Assembly: GCF_900102965.1 (NCBI RefSeq)
Contig: NZ_FNGM01000008.1
Span: 185,561 to 249,560 of the forward strand
Origin: Paenibacillus jilunlii
Lineage (GTDB): Bacteria; Bacillota; Bacilli; Paenibacillales; Paenibacillaceae
DNA length: 64,000 nt
Reading direction: 5' to 3'
This document shows positions 1 through 12,264 of this stretch, in pieces. A program made the position numbers and the translations under genes. Position 1 is the first letter of the stretch. Each line of letters starts with the position of its first letter. Below the pieces are notes generated by a model, which worked only from the letters and a program-made list of their open reading frames with translations, ran no database searches and was not told where the DNA came from.

Positions 1-632
1 TCCATTATCAAACTTCCGGCGGTCTGGCATCAATCCAGAAGCTAAACGTGGAAGCCTGGGGTTCGTATACAGCAATGTCGGCGGATGTTCTGATCCGAAA
101 AAGCGGCGGCGAGCTGCTGGACCGGATCGAGCACGCCAGTATATATATGGTACATAACGCAGATAAAAGCTGGACTATAAACAATATCGATACGGATACA
201 GAATATCTGAATTATCCATCGCTTGCCCAAAAGGAAGCTAATGTGCCAGATGCCGATAAAACGGCAATCAATTCCGTGCTTGCTGCCGATTTTAAAGCCA
301 GAAATGAAGAAAACATTGATGCCCTGCTGGCGCTGCAAAACCCTGCGGGGCAGATGTTCACCGACGATCCCGGTCTGAAATCGATGCGGGAGTACCTGAA
401 AGCGGTAAACGCCAAAAATGAAATGAAATATAATGGAGAATCAACAACTATAGTCGCCTATGAACCTGCTAGAGCCACGGTCTATACCGTATTTACTATG
501 GTTGACACTGCCGCCTCGCCCCTGTTTAAGCTCAGATTCTTCGTTCTGGATTCTGTGGTAAAAGCTGCGGACGGCAAATGGTACAGGGATATCGATAACG
601 ATATCATACTGGATACCGAAGTTGTGAAGTAA
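1..632 (+). CDS. C-terminal part of a hypothetical protein (5' end outside window)
   Basis: The reading frame is open from the first bases of the window (codons from base 3) to the TAA at 630-632. A GTG at 48 is in frame but has no ribosome site, so the gene most likely begins upstream. I do not recognise the family. The second half, after about residue 70 counted from the GTG, alternates a helix-rich stretch (DKTAINSVLAADFKARNEEN) with several beta strands and an aromatic-rich end, which is the pattern of an NTF2-like or SnoaL-like fold. No membrane segment or catalytic motif is visible in the part present. It is convergent with yhbH and shares a terminator with it. Confidence 0.6.
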   Translation, partial: HYQTSGGLASIQKLNVEAWGSYTAMSADVLIRKSGGELLDRIEHASIYMVHNADKSWTINNIDTDTEYLNYPSLAQKEANVPDADKTAINSVLAADFKARNEENIDALLALQNPAGQMFTDDPGLKSMREYLKAVNAKNEMKYNGESTTIVAYEPARATVYTVFTMVDTAASPLFKLRFFVLDSVVKAADGKWYRDIDNDIILDTEVVK

Positions 633-660
633 GCGGGCTGAATATTTGCTGTATGCCAAG

Positions 661-692
661 AACCCCTGTCCCGGCTTTACGGGACAGGGGTT
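661..692. terminator. Bidirectional terminator between the partial ORF and yhbH
   Basis: A perfect 13-bp stem (AACCCCTGTCCCG and its complement) closes a 6-base loop and is followed by TTCCTTGTTATTTT. It sits in the 65-bp gap between two convergent genes, so it probably serves both strands. Confidence 0.85.
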
Positions 693-697
693 CCTTG

Positions 698-1858
698 TTA
701 TTTTACAGCCTCTCTTTTGCCAAAAAACGTCTTCAGCGCTTGATAGACTTCCTTTTTGTCCTTGATGACGTAGTGCATGAACTGCTCCTGCTTCAGATGG
801 CGGTAGGCGGACATCAGCGTGCTGCTGCGGTTGTATTGATTAACCTCCCCATAGCCGAACATGTTGCTGCGCTTCAGCAGTTCGCCGATCAGCTTGACGC
901 AGCGCTCATTGTCAGAAGTAAGATTGTCGCCGTCGGAGAAGTGGAAGGGGTAGATGTTGTATTTGGAGGGCGGATAACGGCTGTCGATAATCTCCAGCGC
1001 CTTCTGGTAGGCCGAGGAGCAGATCGTTCCTCCGCTTTCGCCACGGGTGAAGAAATCATGCTCGCTGACCTCTTTGGCCTCCGTATGATGCGCCAGAAAC
1101 ACAATCTCCACCTTCTCGTACTGGCGGCGCAGGAAGCGGGTCATCCAGAAGAAGAAGCTGCGGGCGCAGTATTTTTCAAAGGTGCCCATCGAGCCGGAGG
1201 TGTCCATCATCGCAATAATCACCGCATTGGAATGCGGAACTGTAATATCGTCCCAGGTTTTGTAGCGCAGGTCGTCGGGGCTGATGCTGTGAATGCCGGG
1301 GTTGCCACGGCTGGCGTTTCGCCGCAGATTCTCAAGCAGGGTACGTTTCTTGTCGATGTTGGACATCATGCCTTTTTTGCGGATATCGTTGAAGACGATA
1401 GATTTGACCTCAATCTCTTCCTGGGTTTTGGGGGCCAGATGAGGCAGCTCCATATCCTCGAACAGAATGTCCTCCAGATCCTCCAGGTCAACCTCCGCTT
1501 CTACGGTATCCTGGCCGGGCTGATCGCCCGCCTTGTCGCCTTTGCCCGGATGGGCGGACTGGGAATCGCGGCCGAGCACATCGCCGACCTGGCTTTCGCC
1601 GTCGCCCTGGCCGACATGCTTTTGCTTGCGGAAGTTGTAGATAATCCGGTATTCATCCAGACTGCGGATGGGCACCTTAACGATCTGCTTGCCGTCAGAC
1701 ATAATAATATTCTCTTCGGTCACAAGGTCGGGCAAATTATCCTTAATGGCTTCCCGGACCTTCTGCTGATGACGTTCCTGATCCTGATGGCCTTTACGGT
1801 GAAGGGACCAGTCTTCTTTGGATACGACGAACGCGTAATGGCCGGATGATTGCGGCAG
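698..1858 (-). CDS. yhbH: Sporulation protein YhbH (DUF444, VWA-like)
   Basis: The protein matches the YhbH/YeaH family along its length. The N-terminal [12 protein letters not shown] and [15 protein letters not shown] blocks are hallmarks. A VWA-like region in the middle has a MIDAS-type motif, MMDTSGSMG. In Bacillus subtilis yhbH is a mother-cell sporulation gene and usually lies near a serine kinase gene, which is absent here. The start is uncertain. The frame is open to a GTG at 1897, but that codon has no Shine-Dalgarno. A GGGAGG eight bases before an in-frame CTG at 1858 fits the conserved family N-terminus better. The biochemical role of the family is not settled. Confidence 0.9.
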   Translation of the reverse strand: MPQSSGHYAFVVSKEDWSLHRKGHQDQERHQQKVREAIKDNLPDLVTEENIIMSDGKQIVKVPIRSLDEYRIIYNFRKQKHVGQGDGESQVGDVLGRDSQSAHPGKGDKAGDQPGQDTVEAEVDLEDLEDILFEDMELPHLAPKTQEEIEVKSIVFNDIRKKGMMSNIDKKRTLLENLRRNASRGNPGIHSISPDDLRYKTWDDITVPHSNAVIIAMMDTSGSMGTFEKYCARSFFFWMTRFLRRQYEKVEIVFLAHHTEAKEVSEHDFFTRGESGGTICSSAYQKALEIIDSRYPPSKYNIYPFHFSDGDNLTSDNERCVKLIGELLKRSNMFGYGEVNQYNRSSTLMSAYRHLKQEQFMHYVIKDKKEVYQALKTFFGKREAVK

Positions 1859-1965
1859 GATGACCACCTCCCATGGAATATAAATCGGTACGGGCACAAG
1901 CGGTTCAATGAAGGGCAGGTTGTAACTAAAGTATATTCATGGGGATGGGGGATATGTGAACCATC

Positions 1966-2425
1966 TTATTCACTGATTTCATCAATAATAAGTTTGTAGC
2001 TGTTGGAGCGGGCTTCGCCGGAGTACCGGCGTCCGTCGATGGTATACAGATACAGCGCGGTTGAAATAACGGGGAGTGTATTCGTCGAATTTCTGCTTGA
2101 ACAGCGGATTGGACAGGTGAGGGAAGCTGTGGGCGTAAGGCGCCAGAATACAGATAACGGCTTTATGGACGCTAATCCTATAAATTTCCGCCATAACGGC
2201 AAATAAATTGTTCACATACGGCAATACGCGGCTGGCCATGACAAATTCGGCAGTGTTGTCCGGCAGTGGAATTCCTTCATTTATATCGCAGATGATATCT
2301 ACTCCGGGCCAAGCGGTGCGGTCGATTCCAAGATAACCGGATTCTTTGCCGGAACCGCAGCCGATATCGATTTTCAAGGAAATCACTCCTTCAGGGGATG
2401 ACTCTAAAATAAGCCTCTTCACCAT
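1966..2425 (-). pseudogene. Class I SAM methyltransferase-like gene with a frameshift
   Basis: From an ATG at 2425 the frame reads a typical SAM-binding start (LKIDIGCGSG), then a GIDRTAWPGVDIICDI acidic strand and EYTPRYF. Near 2060-2070 the coding sense moves to the next frame, which continues LYLYTIDGRRYSGEARSN to a TAA at 1966-1968. One indel therefore separates the last 30 or so residues. This is either a real pseudogene or a sequencing error. The original frame stays open to 1982 but gives an unlikely basic tail. GGAGG lies 16 bases before the ATG, which is longer than normal. Confidence 0.6.
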
Positions 2426-2581
2426 TGTATTAATTTCACTGCCTCCTGTCTCCGGCGTATGCCTATCCAAGCCGTAAACGGCCGGCAAGTTTATGCAACC
2501 CTGGAGAAGGGGTAAACGTTTATAAGAGTAAGCCAAGCCAGTTGGCAACTTTACCGCTTCAACAAAGAGGAGGCAGTTAAC

Positions 2582-3496
2582 ATGAAATCGCAACGTAAAT
2601 TACCTGTTCTGGCAGCCATTGCTGTATTGATGCTGGCTATAACTGCTTGCGGCGGCAATACACCAGCCGAGGCTCCGGGAGAGCCGTCACCTACGGCTTC
2701 ACCCTCTCCTGCGGAGAGCACGGCTTCGCCGTCACCAAGCCCTGCAGCCCAACCTAGTTCCTCCCCTGCGGAAGAAACAGAGGTGATTCAGGGTACAGGT
2801 ATCTATGTCGGGCAGATCGATAATCATTCCGTAGAGATCAAGACAGAAGAAGGGGCGACGTCATTTGAGCTGGGCGCAGGTTTGGAAGAGGCTCCAGAGG
2901 CACTAAGTATGGATGACCCGGTAGTTTTTGAATATGTCGAACGGAGTGTGGAGGGAGATTCCTCTGTTGTGCAGCGGGTGCTTTCAAAGCTGGAGAAGTC
3001 CGCGGACAGCGCCAGTGCAGCCCCTTCCCAGTCAGCGCTCCCCAAGACGAAATCATTCAGTCTGACACTGGAAGGCATGAAGGAAGTCAAGACGGCTGCA
3101 CTCGCTGCCGGCGACGGCTATTCGCTGTATGTATTTGATATCTTCACTTTTGATGCGAAGACCGGCAGACTGGCCATGAAAGCAGATCCGGGGTATTACG
3201 CTGAAATTACCAAGCTGCCCTCGGACTTCAATCTCGATTCTCTCAAACTGGAGGGTGAAAAGGAACTGTCTTCTACGGGGAACGTAACCGCACTCGAGCC
3301 AAAAGAGCGTGACCGGCGGATGTCCGGTATCCGGCTCTATCTTACAGCTATGGGGAACGGGTTGACCCGCGAGTATGTGGTGAAGGAGATTGCAGGGCAG
3401 GGGTATGTGATCAAGCTGAACATTCCCCAGCGCGAAGCCTCGGAAGGCTTCGGGCCGCATGTCTACGCTTCGCTGGACAGTCTGGTCAGCCAGTAG
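2582..3496 (+). CDS. Putative lipoprotein with Pro/Ser-rich linker (paralogue of the gene at 12392)
   Basis: The 304-residue protein has a signal peptide ending in the lipobox LAITAC, so it should be lipid-anchored outside the cell. A low-complexity Ser/Pro/Ala linker of about 40 residues follows. A first region (residues about 65-115) has short beta strands. The C-terminal region starts at GDGYSLYVFDIFTFDAKTGR and is shared with the lipoprotein at 12392: GDGYSLYVF, AKTGRL, YYAEI, LPS, then a closing (V)YASLDSL. AAGAGGAGG precedes the ATG by eight bases. The function is unknown. The shared C-terminal part is probably a folded extracellular domain. Confidence 0.8.
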   Translation: MKSQRKLPVLAAIAVLMLAITACGGNTPAEAPGEPSPTASPSPAESTASPSPSPAAQPSSSPAEETEVIQGTGIYVGQIDNHSVEIKTEEGATSFELGAGLEEAPEALSMDDPVVFEYVERSVEGDSSVVQRVLSKLEKSADSASAAPSQSALPKTKSFSLTLEGMKEVKTAALAAGDGYSLYVFDIFTFDAKTGRLAMKADPGYYAEITKLPSDFNLDSLKLEGEKELSSTGNVTALEPKERDRRMSGIRLYLTAMGNGLTREYVVKEIAGQGYVIKLNIPQREASEGFGPHVYASLDSLVSQ

Positions 3497-3721
3497 CCGA
3501 TGGGCAAACTGAGAGAGCAGCATAGCAGGAGCTGCTATAATTGAACTTAAAAACCGATGAATAAGCATGAATTAAGTGTACAAAATCCCACTAAAACCTT
3601 TTGTAGCCAGGATTTCAGCTAAATAGTTTTACTTTTTCACTTAGCTTCAGTTCCTGATGAGCCTCATCACGTTCCCCAAACTTTCTTCAGTTCAGCTCAT
3701 ATACTAACAGAATAGAGGCAC

Positions 3722-3767
3722 AACAAGGGACCGATTCCGGAGAGCTTCCGGACCGGTCCCTTGTGCC
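3722..3767. terminator. Long hairpin downstream of the DUF4190-like gene
   Basis: ACAAGGGACCG pairs with CGGTCCCTTGT around an inner TCCGGA-GAGCT-TCCGGA hairpin. It lies just after the stop of the minus-strand gene at 3784. There is no strong T tract on either strand, so termination is inferred. The flanking 3497-3721 holds no gene, only A+T-rich intergenic DNA. Confidence 0.5.
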
Positions 3768-3783
3768 AGGTGCGGGCTAAGCC

Positions 3784-4242
3784 TTAAACGGAGCCGGCAT
3801 TCACGAGTACGGTGGAGATGATCAGCATGAACAGCAGCAGGAAAACCGCATTAATGATCGTGCCGATGATCCCAAACACTTTGCGGCGCTTGCGGAGAGT
3901 AAGTCCGATAATGCCGAGTACTCCTCCGATGACATTGAATGCCGCCAGGATAAGCACAGATATTCCGAGATAGAAAATAGATTCTGCACTATCTGCAATA
4001 AATGAGTCGCTTCCGTTTATAAGGGAGGCGGACCGGACACCTACAACTACAAAGGCGATGATATAGCCTATAAGGGATACTAGGCCGATAACGAAAGAAG
4101 CAATTCCGGGTCCGGAATGTTTGAAATCCCGTTTGTTCTCTTCATACATTGCATGCTGCTCCGGCGGAAATCCCGTCTCCGGGACCGTACTCTGCGGCCG
4201 GAGTGGGGATGGATCTGTTTTTGGCGTAGAATAATCGTCCAT
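3784..4242 (-). CDS. DUF4190-like small membrane protein
   Basis: The 152-residue protein has a hydrophilic, Pro-rich N-terminus of about 45 residues, then three hydrophobic segments. The first is rich in Gly and Ser (GIASFVIGLVSLIGYIIAFV), the second is ISVLILAAFNVIGGVLGIIGL and the third IIGTIINAVFLLLFMLII. The GIIGLTLRKRRK turn between the last two helices is typical of the DUF4190 family. The start follows AAGGAGCGCACCC. No catalytic residues are seen, and the family has no assigned function. Confidence 0.75.
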   Translation of the reverse strand: MDDYSTPKTDPSPLRPQSTVPETGFPPEQHAMYEENKRDFKHSGPGIASFVIGLVSLIGYIIAFVVVGVRSASLINGSDSFIADSAESIFYLGISVLILAAFNVIGGVLGIIGLTLRKRRKVFGIIGTIINAVFLLLFMLIISTVLVNAGSV

Positions 4243-4416
4243 GGGTGCGCTCCTTATGTCCTAAATGGGTTAATGCCTGACAGTATCCACTTTTCCATAA
4301 GATGGCGGCAAAAGCAAGCCTTGTTTGTAAAATGTACCCAAGCAGCTGCTGCTGGAAATAAACGGCCGGGTTACGGTAAGATAGGGGGGAGTCCAATCTT
4401 AAGGAGCTGTGTATCC

Positions 4417-4794
4417 ATGCAACGAAGATTTATGGCCTGGGGAGCCTTGCTTGCCATGCTGTCTGTCGGCATAGGTGCGTTCGGAGCGCATCTGCTCAAA
4501 CCGGTAATCAGCGAGGATTACCTTAAGGTGTACGAGACAGGTGTGCATTACCACATGATTCATGCACTGGGTCTGATCCTTATCGGTCTGGCTGCAGGTC
4601 AATGGGGGGAGCGTTCACGCCTGCGCTGGGCAGGGAGGCTGCTGATTCTGGGAATTATTTTGTTCTCCGGCAGCCTGTATATCCTGAGCATTACCGGCAT
4701 CAAGGTGCTTGGAGCGATTACTCCCCTGGGAGGCGTATGTTTTCTTGCCGGGTGGCTGTGCCTGGCCCTAGAGGCTTTGTCCCGGAAAAATTGA
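4417..4794 (+). CDS. DUF423 family membrane protein (YwdK-like)
   Basis: The 125-residue protein has four predicted membrane helices. It carries the DUF423 signatures GAFGAHLLK near the N-terminus, YETGVHYHMIHALGL in the middle and LFSGSLYILSITG plus TPLGGVCFLAGW near the end. The frame is open further upstream to 4117, but that part overlaps the neighbouring gene on the other strand and is not family sequence. The ATG at 4417 has AAGGAG eleven bases before it and gives the normal family length. Function is unknown in the family. Confidence 0.9.
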   Translation: MQRRFMAWGALLAMLSVGIGAFGAHLLKPVISEDYLKVYETGVHYHMIHALGLILIGLAAGQWGERSRLRWAGRLLILGIILFSGSLYILSITGIKVLGAITPLGGVCFLAGWLCLALEALSRKN

Positions 4795-4823
4795 ATGGCG
4801 TACAACCGCAAAGCCTATACAAA

Positions 4824-4866
4824 CCAACAAGCACCTGCCCGGATTCTCCGGGCAGGTGCTTGTTGG
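4824..4866. terminator. Bidirectional terminator
   Basis: A 19-bp perfect stem (CCAACAAGCACCTGCCCGG and its complement) closes a 5-base loop between two convergent genes. There is no long T run, but the stem is very stable. Confidence 0.75.
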
Positions 4867-4889
4867 TGCGGGACCACAGCAGAAACTTA

Positions 4890-5414
4890 TTACGAAAATT
4901 CGTCGATCTCATTGAGCTTGAACGTGTATACTTGCTTTTCATCCACATGGTATACGCTGAGTGAATTGGCCGCTTCATCAAAATTCAGAATACGGCAGGG
5001 CATTGACACCTGCTTGCCGTGACGGTTGGCACGGAGCCGGACCAGTTGGTTGTTCTGAATGTATAATCTGATTTTTCCATATGCATCTGCAGGGGTTTCT
5101 CCGGACGCGTCAGCAGGAATACTGTTGGATACGGGCCTGTCGGCTTGCTTGTCCATCGGCTTCACCGGCAATTTAACAGGGACCTGAACGGCTGCTGCAG
5201 ATTCATGCTTCAGAGCAAGCTTCGCAGACCGCAGCAGATGGTCAATCGTTCTTCCAAGCTCGAGACCCGAATTGATGTTGAAATCTGTGATTTTGTCGTT
5301 GCTGTTCAATATTTCAAGTAAATATTGCAGTGCAAGCGGGTTAGTACGGGCGTTAATCAGGATGTCGACATTGAATAGATAGTTGCCGTCCGTATGTTGT
5401 AGTTTCTTGTCCAT
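4890..5414 (-). CDS. Hypothetical protein, two-part
   Basis: The 174-residue protein is not one I can name. The N-terminal half (residues 1-75) begins MDKKLQHTDGNYLFNVDILI and has an alpha/beta pattern. A Pro/Ala-rich linker follows (about 75-115), then a C-terminal domain with KIRLYIQNNQLVRLRANRHG and RILNFDEAANSLSVYHVDEKQVYTFKLNEI. This end looks like a small beta barrel of about 60 residues. The ATG at 5414 follows GGGGGATTT. A longer frame exists to 5441 but has no ribosome site. Confidence 0.65.
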   Translation of the reverse strand: MDKKLQHTDGNYLFNVDILINARTNPLALQYLLEILNSNDKITDFNINSGLELGRTIDHLLRSAKLALKHESAAAVQVPVKLPVKPMDKQADRPVSNSIPADASGETPADAYGKIRLYIQNNQLVRLRANRHGKQVSMPCRILNFDEAANSLSVYHVDEKQVYTFKLNEIDEFS

Positions 5415-5635
5415 AAATCCCCCAGCTTTGTCAGTAGACACAATTAGAAATACAATTTTTAAAGTATATAAACTATACCACTAATTAAACAATAAGCATA
5501 TACCTCCTTCTCGAAAAAACAAGGACTATTGACCCCTGCGTTTTGCAGTGGAAATAGGTCTAACGCCCACACGCTGTCCAGAAAAACAGCATACACATAC
5601 ATCGTGATGAGGATGAATAGAAGGAGGTAGTGCAA

Positions 5636-5938
5636 GTGGTCACAATGGAGCCTGTTGCCGTAGGCGGGCATATATTGGTTGGTGTTGAAGTGAAGCTTCC
5701 GAAGACAACGCTGCTGTCCATCAGCACGGGCAAAGGATATATCATGTGCGGTGCGCTCGATGTGGGTCTTCTTAACAAGCAGCTCAGCGACCGGGGGATC
5801 ATCGCAGCCCGGGCAGTCGGAGTGAGAACATTGCCGCAGCTTCTGGCTGCTCCGCTGGAGTCTGTGACTATAGAGGCTGAGAAGCTGGGGATTGTACCCG
5901 GAATGACCGGTGCCGATGCCCTGCTCCTCATGCTGTAA
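5636..5938 (+). CDS. yunC: YunC-like DUF1805 protein
   Basis: The protein of about 100 residues is DUF1805-like. Signatures are VKLPKTTLLSISTGKGYIMC, GALDVGLLN, RAVGVRTLPQLLAAPLESVT and the closing GIVPGMTGADALL. Three starts are possible: GTG at 5630, GTG at 5636 and ATG at 5645. AAGGAGG at 5621-5627 is only two bases from the first and eight from the second, so 5636 is preferred. No biochemical role is established. In B. subtilis yunC and yunD are neighbours, whereas here a yunD-like gene lies 17 kb away. Confidence 0.85.
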   Translation: MVTMEPVAVGGHILVGVEVKLPKTTLLSISTGKGYIMCGALDVGLLNKQLSDRGIIAARAVGVRTLPQLLAAPLESVTIEAEKLGIVPGMTGADALLLML

Positions 5939-5977
5939 GGCTGCTGCCTGGGATATAGGCGAGTGTATGGATTAAGC

Positions 5978-5998
5978 GAGGCCTGCGGGCCTCTTTTT
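5978..5998 (+). terminator. Rho-independent terminator of yunC-like gene
   Basis: GAGGCC-TGCG-GGCCTC is followed directly by TTTTT. The rest of the gap to dps (5999-6237) shows no gene. I saw no clear PerR or Fur box there. Confidence 0.85.
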
Positions 5999-6237
5999 GC
6001 TGTGCCTCATGAGCCGGGCGAAGGACAGTTTTATCCGGTACGGGGCATAAGTGAAGCGGGCTTGGCTCATCCTATAAGTAGCTTTCGATTTATGGGGCAT
6101 CAGGGATTCCAGCCGAGGGCGACGGTCATATTTCTTGTTTCGTCTTCTGTACGGAAGGGTAAATTCAGTATAGACACTGCACTGCCGGACCATGGACAAG
6201 CAGCCGGCTAAATTATGGATAAGGAAGGGATTATACA

Positions 6238-6699
6238 ATGGCTAAAGCATCGAACAAAGTCAACACTACTTCACTCGAACAAGTACTCAACCGTGAGGTT
6301 GCCAACCTGAACGTGCTGTACGTCAAAATTCATAATTATCACTGGTACGTGAAGGGCGAGCAATTCTTCTCTCTGCATGTAAAATTCGAAGAGCTTTATG
6401 ATGATGTTACCCTCAAAATGGACGAGGTGGCTGAACGCCTGCTCAGCATCAAGGGCAGTCCGGCAGCAACGATGAAAGAATATCTGGAACTCGCAACCAT
6501 TCAGGAAGCGACCGGCAAGGAAGATACCCGTGGCATGGTTCAGACGCTGATTGAAGACTTCGCTACCGTGGCTGAAGAGCTGACAGAAGGCATTGAACTG
6601 GCCGAGCAGGCGAGCGATCAGCCAACAGCCGATCTGTTCATCAAAATCCGCAGCGACTTGGAAAAAAATCAATGGATGCTGCGTTCTTTCCTGGGTTGA
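6238..6699 (+). CDS. dps: Dps family ferritin-like DNA-protection protein
   Basis: The 153-residue protein is a Dps-type mini-ferritin, which oxidises and stores iron using peroxide and can protect DNA. The ferroxidase region is visible: NYHWYVKGEQFFSLHVKFEELYDD carries the two His and the Glu/Asp ligands in the standard spacing, with MDEVAERLLSIKG following. The length is normal. The N-terminus (MAKASNKVNTTS) is short, without a Lys-rich DNA-binding tail. AAGGAAGGG precedes the ATG. Its neighbour is the suf operon, an iron-linked context. Confidence 0.92.
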   Translation: MAKASNKVNTTSLEQVLNREVANLNVLYVKIHNYHWYVKGEQFFSLHVKFEELYDDVTLKMDEVAERLLSIKGSPAATMKEYLELATIQEATGKEDTRGMVQTLIEDFATVAEELTEGIELAEQASDQPTADLFIKIRSDLEKNQWMLRSFLG

Positions 6700-6737
6700 T
6701 CCATCCTGTCTCATACACACAGTTCTAAATAGAGTAG

Positions 6738-6765
6738 AGCCTCCGGCATGGGGGCTTTATTTTTT
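6738..6765 (+). terminator. Terminator of dps
   Basis: AGCCTCC and GGGGGCT pair (one G-U) around GGCAT. The T-rich stretch TTATTTTTTG follows. Confidence 0.75.
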
Positions 6766-6838
6766 GCTTTTTGTCGATTCGTGAAACCGGATTTGAAAAT
6801 ACATGTTTGTAAAAAAAATCGGTTTGTAATAAAATTAG

Positions 6839-6857
6839 TGAGAATCATTGATAATCA
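6839..6857. promoter_or_regulatory. Candidate Fur box upstream of sufC
   Basis: The 19-bp imperfect palindrome TGAGAATCATTGATAATCA closely resembles the Gram-positive Fur box, with TGA..AAT and ATAATCA half sites. It overlaps the -35 element of the suf promoter, which is a repressing position. Binding is inferred from sequence only. Confidence 0.6.
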
Positions 6858-6876
6858 CTGCGTTACACTTTATAAT
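6848..6876 (+). promoter_or_regulatory. Sigma-A promoter of the suf operon
   Basis: TTGATA (6848-6853), a 17-base spacer and TATAAT (6871-6876). It lies about 105 bases before the sufC start and is the only good promoter in this gap. Confidence 0.75.
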
Positions 6877-6979
6877 TATTTTAATGTGATATACAATCTA
6901 ATTTTTGCTGGCATCAGGGATTACCTGTAACAATACAGCTTTCTGATTTCGCAAATCGAACAGTGGGGGGAACATTATT

Positions 6980-7762
6980 ATGGCAGCAGATTTTGTCATT
7001 GAAGGACTGAAAGCGACGATTGAAGGAAAAGAAATTCTGAAGGGCATCAACCTTCAAATGAAGGGCGGCGAAATTCACGCCATCATGGGACCGAACGGGA
7101 CCGGTAAAAGCACCCTGGCTTCGGCTCTGATGGGCCATCCCAAGTACGAGGTTACCGAGGGTACAGCCGTTCTTGAAGGCGAGGACCTGCTGGAAATGGC
7201 TGTTGACGAACGCGCGCGCGCCGGTCTTTTTCTGGCGATGCAGTATCCAAGTGAAATCAGCGGCGTAACGAACTCCGACTTCCTGCGCAGCGCCATTAAT
7301 TCCCGCCGTGAAGAAGGAAACGAAATTTCCTTGATCCGCTTTATCCGCCAAATGGAAGCTAAGATGAAGGAACTGGATATGAACCCTGAGTTTCTCCACC
7401 GTTATCTGAACGAAGGCTTCTCCGGCGGTGAAAAGAAACGCAACGAAATACTTCAAATGATGATGCTGGACCCGAAGATCGTCATTCTTGACGAAATTGA
7501 CTCCGGCCTTGATATTGATGCACTAAAAATTGTTGCTGAAGGCGTCAACTCGATGCGCAGCCCGGAACGCGGCTTCCTGGTTATTACCCACTATCAGCGC
7601 CTCTTGAATTACATTAAGCCGGATTTTGTACATGTCATGATGCAGGGACGGATTGTAAAATCCGGCGGTCCTGAGCTGGCAGAGCGTCTGGAAGCCGAAG
7701 GCTATGAATGGGTCAAGGAAGAACTCGGCATTGAAGATGAAACCGTAGGACAGGAAGCTTAA
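6980..7762 (+). CDS. sufC: Fe-S cluster assembly ATPase SufC
   Basis: The 260-residue cytosolic ABC-type ATPase powers the SufBCD scaffold. Walker A is GPNGTGKST, the signature is FSGGEKKR and Walker B is IVILDEIDSGLD, followed by the switch His in VITHYQR. The length is normal for SufC. It is the first gene of sufCDSUB, the usual Firmicute order. GTGGGGGGAAC lies before the ATG at 6980. Confidence 0.98.
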   Translation: MAADFVIEGLKATIEGKEILKGINLQMKGGEIHAIMGPNGTGKSTLASALMGHPKYEVTEGTAVLEGEDLLEMAVDERARAGLFLAMQYPSEISGVTNSDFLRSAINSRREEGNEISLIRFIRQMEAKMKELDMNPEFLHRYLNEGFSGGEKKRNEILQMMMLDPKIVILDEIDSGLDIDALKIVAEGVNSMRSPERGFLVITHYQRLLNYIKPDFVHVMMQGRIVKSGGPELAERLEAEGYEWVKEELGIEDETVGQEA

Positions 7763-7789
7763 GAGACGCCAGGAAGGAGGAAACCACTT

Positions 7790-10741
<2,952 letters not shown>

Positions 10742-10760
10742 AAACAAGGAGGCTGACACC

Positions 10761-12158
10761 ATGGCTAAGAAAGCGCCTGATATGGAAGAGTACCAATATG
10801 GGTTCCGTGACGAGCATAAGTCGATATTCCAGTCTGGTAAAGGACTTACGGCCGAAATTGTTAAGGAAATCTCCGCCATCAAAAATGAGCCGGAATGGAT
10901 GCTGGATTTCCGTCTGAAAGCGCTGGAGCAGTTCTACAAAATGCCAATGCCTAAATGGGGCGGCAATCTCGACGAATTGGATTTTGACGATATCCAGTAT
11001 TATGTAAGACCTTCCGAGAAACAAGGGAAGACTTGGGAGGAAGTGCCCTCCGAGATCAAAGAAACCTTCGATAAGCTGGGGATTCCCGAAGCGGAACAGA
11101 AGTTCCTGGCCGGTGTCTCGGCGCAGTACGAATCCGAGGTTGTCTACCACAGTATGCAGAAGAACCTTGAAGATCAAGGCGTAATCTTCACCGATACCGA
11201 CACGGCGCTGCGGGAGCACCCGGAGCTGTTCAAGAAGTTCTTCGGCACCATTATCCCGCCTGCGGATAACAAATTTGCAGCATTGAACAGCGCGGTATGG
11301 TCGGGCGGAAGCTTCATTTATGTTCCGAAGGGCGTAAAATGTGAAGTGCCTCTGCAGGCTTACTTCCGCATTAACTCCGAGAACATGGGCCAATTCGAGC
11401 GTACCCTGATTCTTGCCGATGAAGACAGCTTCGTGCATTATGTAGAGGGCTGTACTGCTCCAATCTACAGCACGAACTCTCTGCACAGTGCAGTGGTTGA
11501 GATCCTATGCATGAAGAACGCCCGCGTTCGTTACACAACCATTCAGAACTGGGCACCGAACATCTATAACCTGGTGACCAAACGTGCCGTGGCCGAAGAG
11601 AACGCTACGATGGAATGGGTTGACGGCAACATCGGTTCCAAGCTGACTATGAAATATCCTGCCGTGGTACTCAAAGGCCGCGGAGCCAAAGGTTCTGTAT
11701 TGTCCATCGCGGTTGCAGGCAAAGACCAGCACCAGGATGCAGGGGCCAAAATGATTCACTTGGCGCCGGACACCACTTCGACGATCGTGTCCAAGTCGAT
11801 CAGCAAACACGGCGGTAAAGTAACATACCGTGGTCTTGCTTCCTTCGGCCGCAAGGCGGAAGGCGCCAAGTCGAACATCAAGTGCGATACGCTCATTTTG
11901 GATAACCAGTCCACTTCGGACACCATTCCTTACAATGAGATCATGAACGACAACATCGTGCTGGAGCATGAAGCGACCGTCTCCAAGGTATCCGAGGAGC
12001 AGCTGTTCTACCTGATGAGCCGTGGTCTTACCGAAGCCGAAGCTACCCAGATGATCGTTATGGGCTTCATTGAACCCTTCACCAAAGAACTGCCGATGGA
12101 ATATGCGGTTGAGATGAACCGCCTTATCAAGTTCGAGATGGAGGGAAGCATCGGGTAA
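10761..12158 (+). CDS. sufB: Fe-S cluster assembly scaffold SufB
   Basis: The 465-residue SufB carries the nascent cluster on the SufBC2D complex. Family blocks include [22 protein letters not shown] in shortened form ([15 protein letters not shown]), [28 protein letters not shown] and the C-terminal [20 protein letters not shown]. The Cys of CTAP and the later SNIKCDTL are the conserved thiols. It is the last gene of the operon. ACAAGGAGG lies before the ATG and a hairpin plus T tract follows. Confidence 0.98.
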   Translation: MAKKAPDMEEYQYGFRDEHKSIFQSGKGLTAEIVKEISAIKNEPEWMLDFRLKALEQFYKMPMPKWGGNLDELDFDDIQYYVRPSEKQGKTWEEVPSEIKETFDKLGIPEAEQKFLAGVSAQYESEVVYHSMQKNLEDQGVIFTDTDTALREHPELFKKFFGTIIPPADNKFAALNSAVWSGGSFIYVPKGVKCEVPLQAYFRINSENMGQFERTLILADEDSFVHYVEGCTAPIYSTNSLHSAVVEILCMKNARVRYTTIQNWAPNIYNLVTKRAVAEENATMEWVDGNIGSKLTMKYPAVVLKGRGAKGSVLSIAVAGKDQHQDAGAKMIHLAPDTTSTIVSKSISKHGGKVTYRGLASFGRKAEGAKSNIKCDTLILDNQSTSDTIPYNEIMNDNIVLEHEATVSKVSEEQLFYLMSRGLTEAEATQMIVMGFIEPFTKELPMEYAVEMNRLIKFEMEGSIG

Positions 12159-12264
12159 CCTTCGGGAAACCTTGATACACCATATTATTCGGGGGATTGT
12201 TCCGAGGGATTTGATTGATCGTGCCGGGTTTGTGCCGATTCAGATTTTCTTTTAATGCAGGAGG

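Noticed and set aside
653..1849. Long plus-strand ORF of 398 codons opposite yhbH
   Set aside because: It mirrors yhbH exactly on the other strand, has no ribosome site and no recognised motif; the minus-strand gene has all YhbH blocks.
1921..1965. Possible sigma-E promoter of yhbH (GAATATAC)
   Set aside because: No -10 at the correct spacing could be found.
6030..6060. ACGGGGCATAAG near 6040 as a possible riboswitch core
   Set aside because: It lacks the other FMN or preQ1 elements and paired stems; it is plain intergenic sequence.
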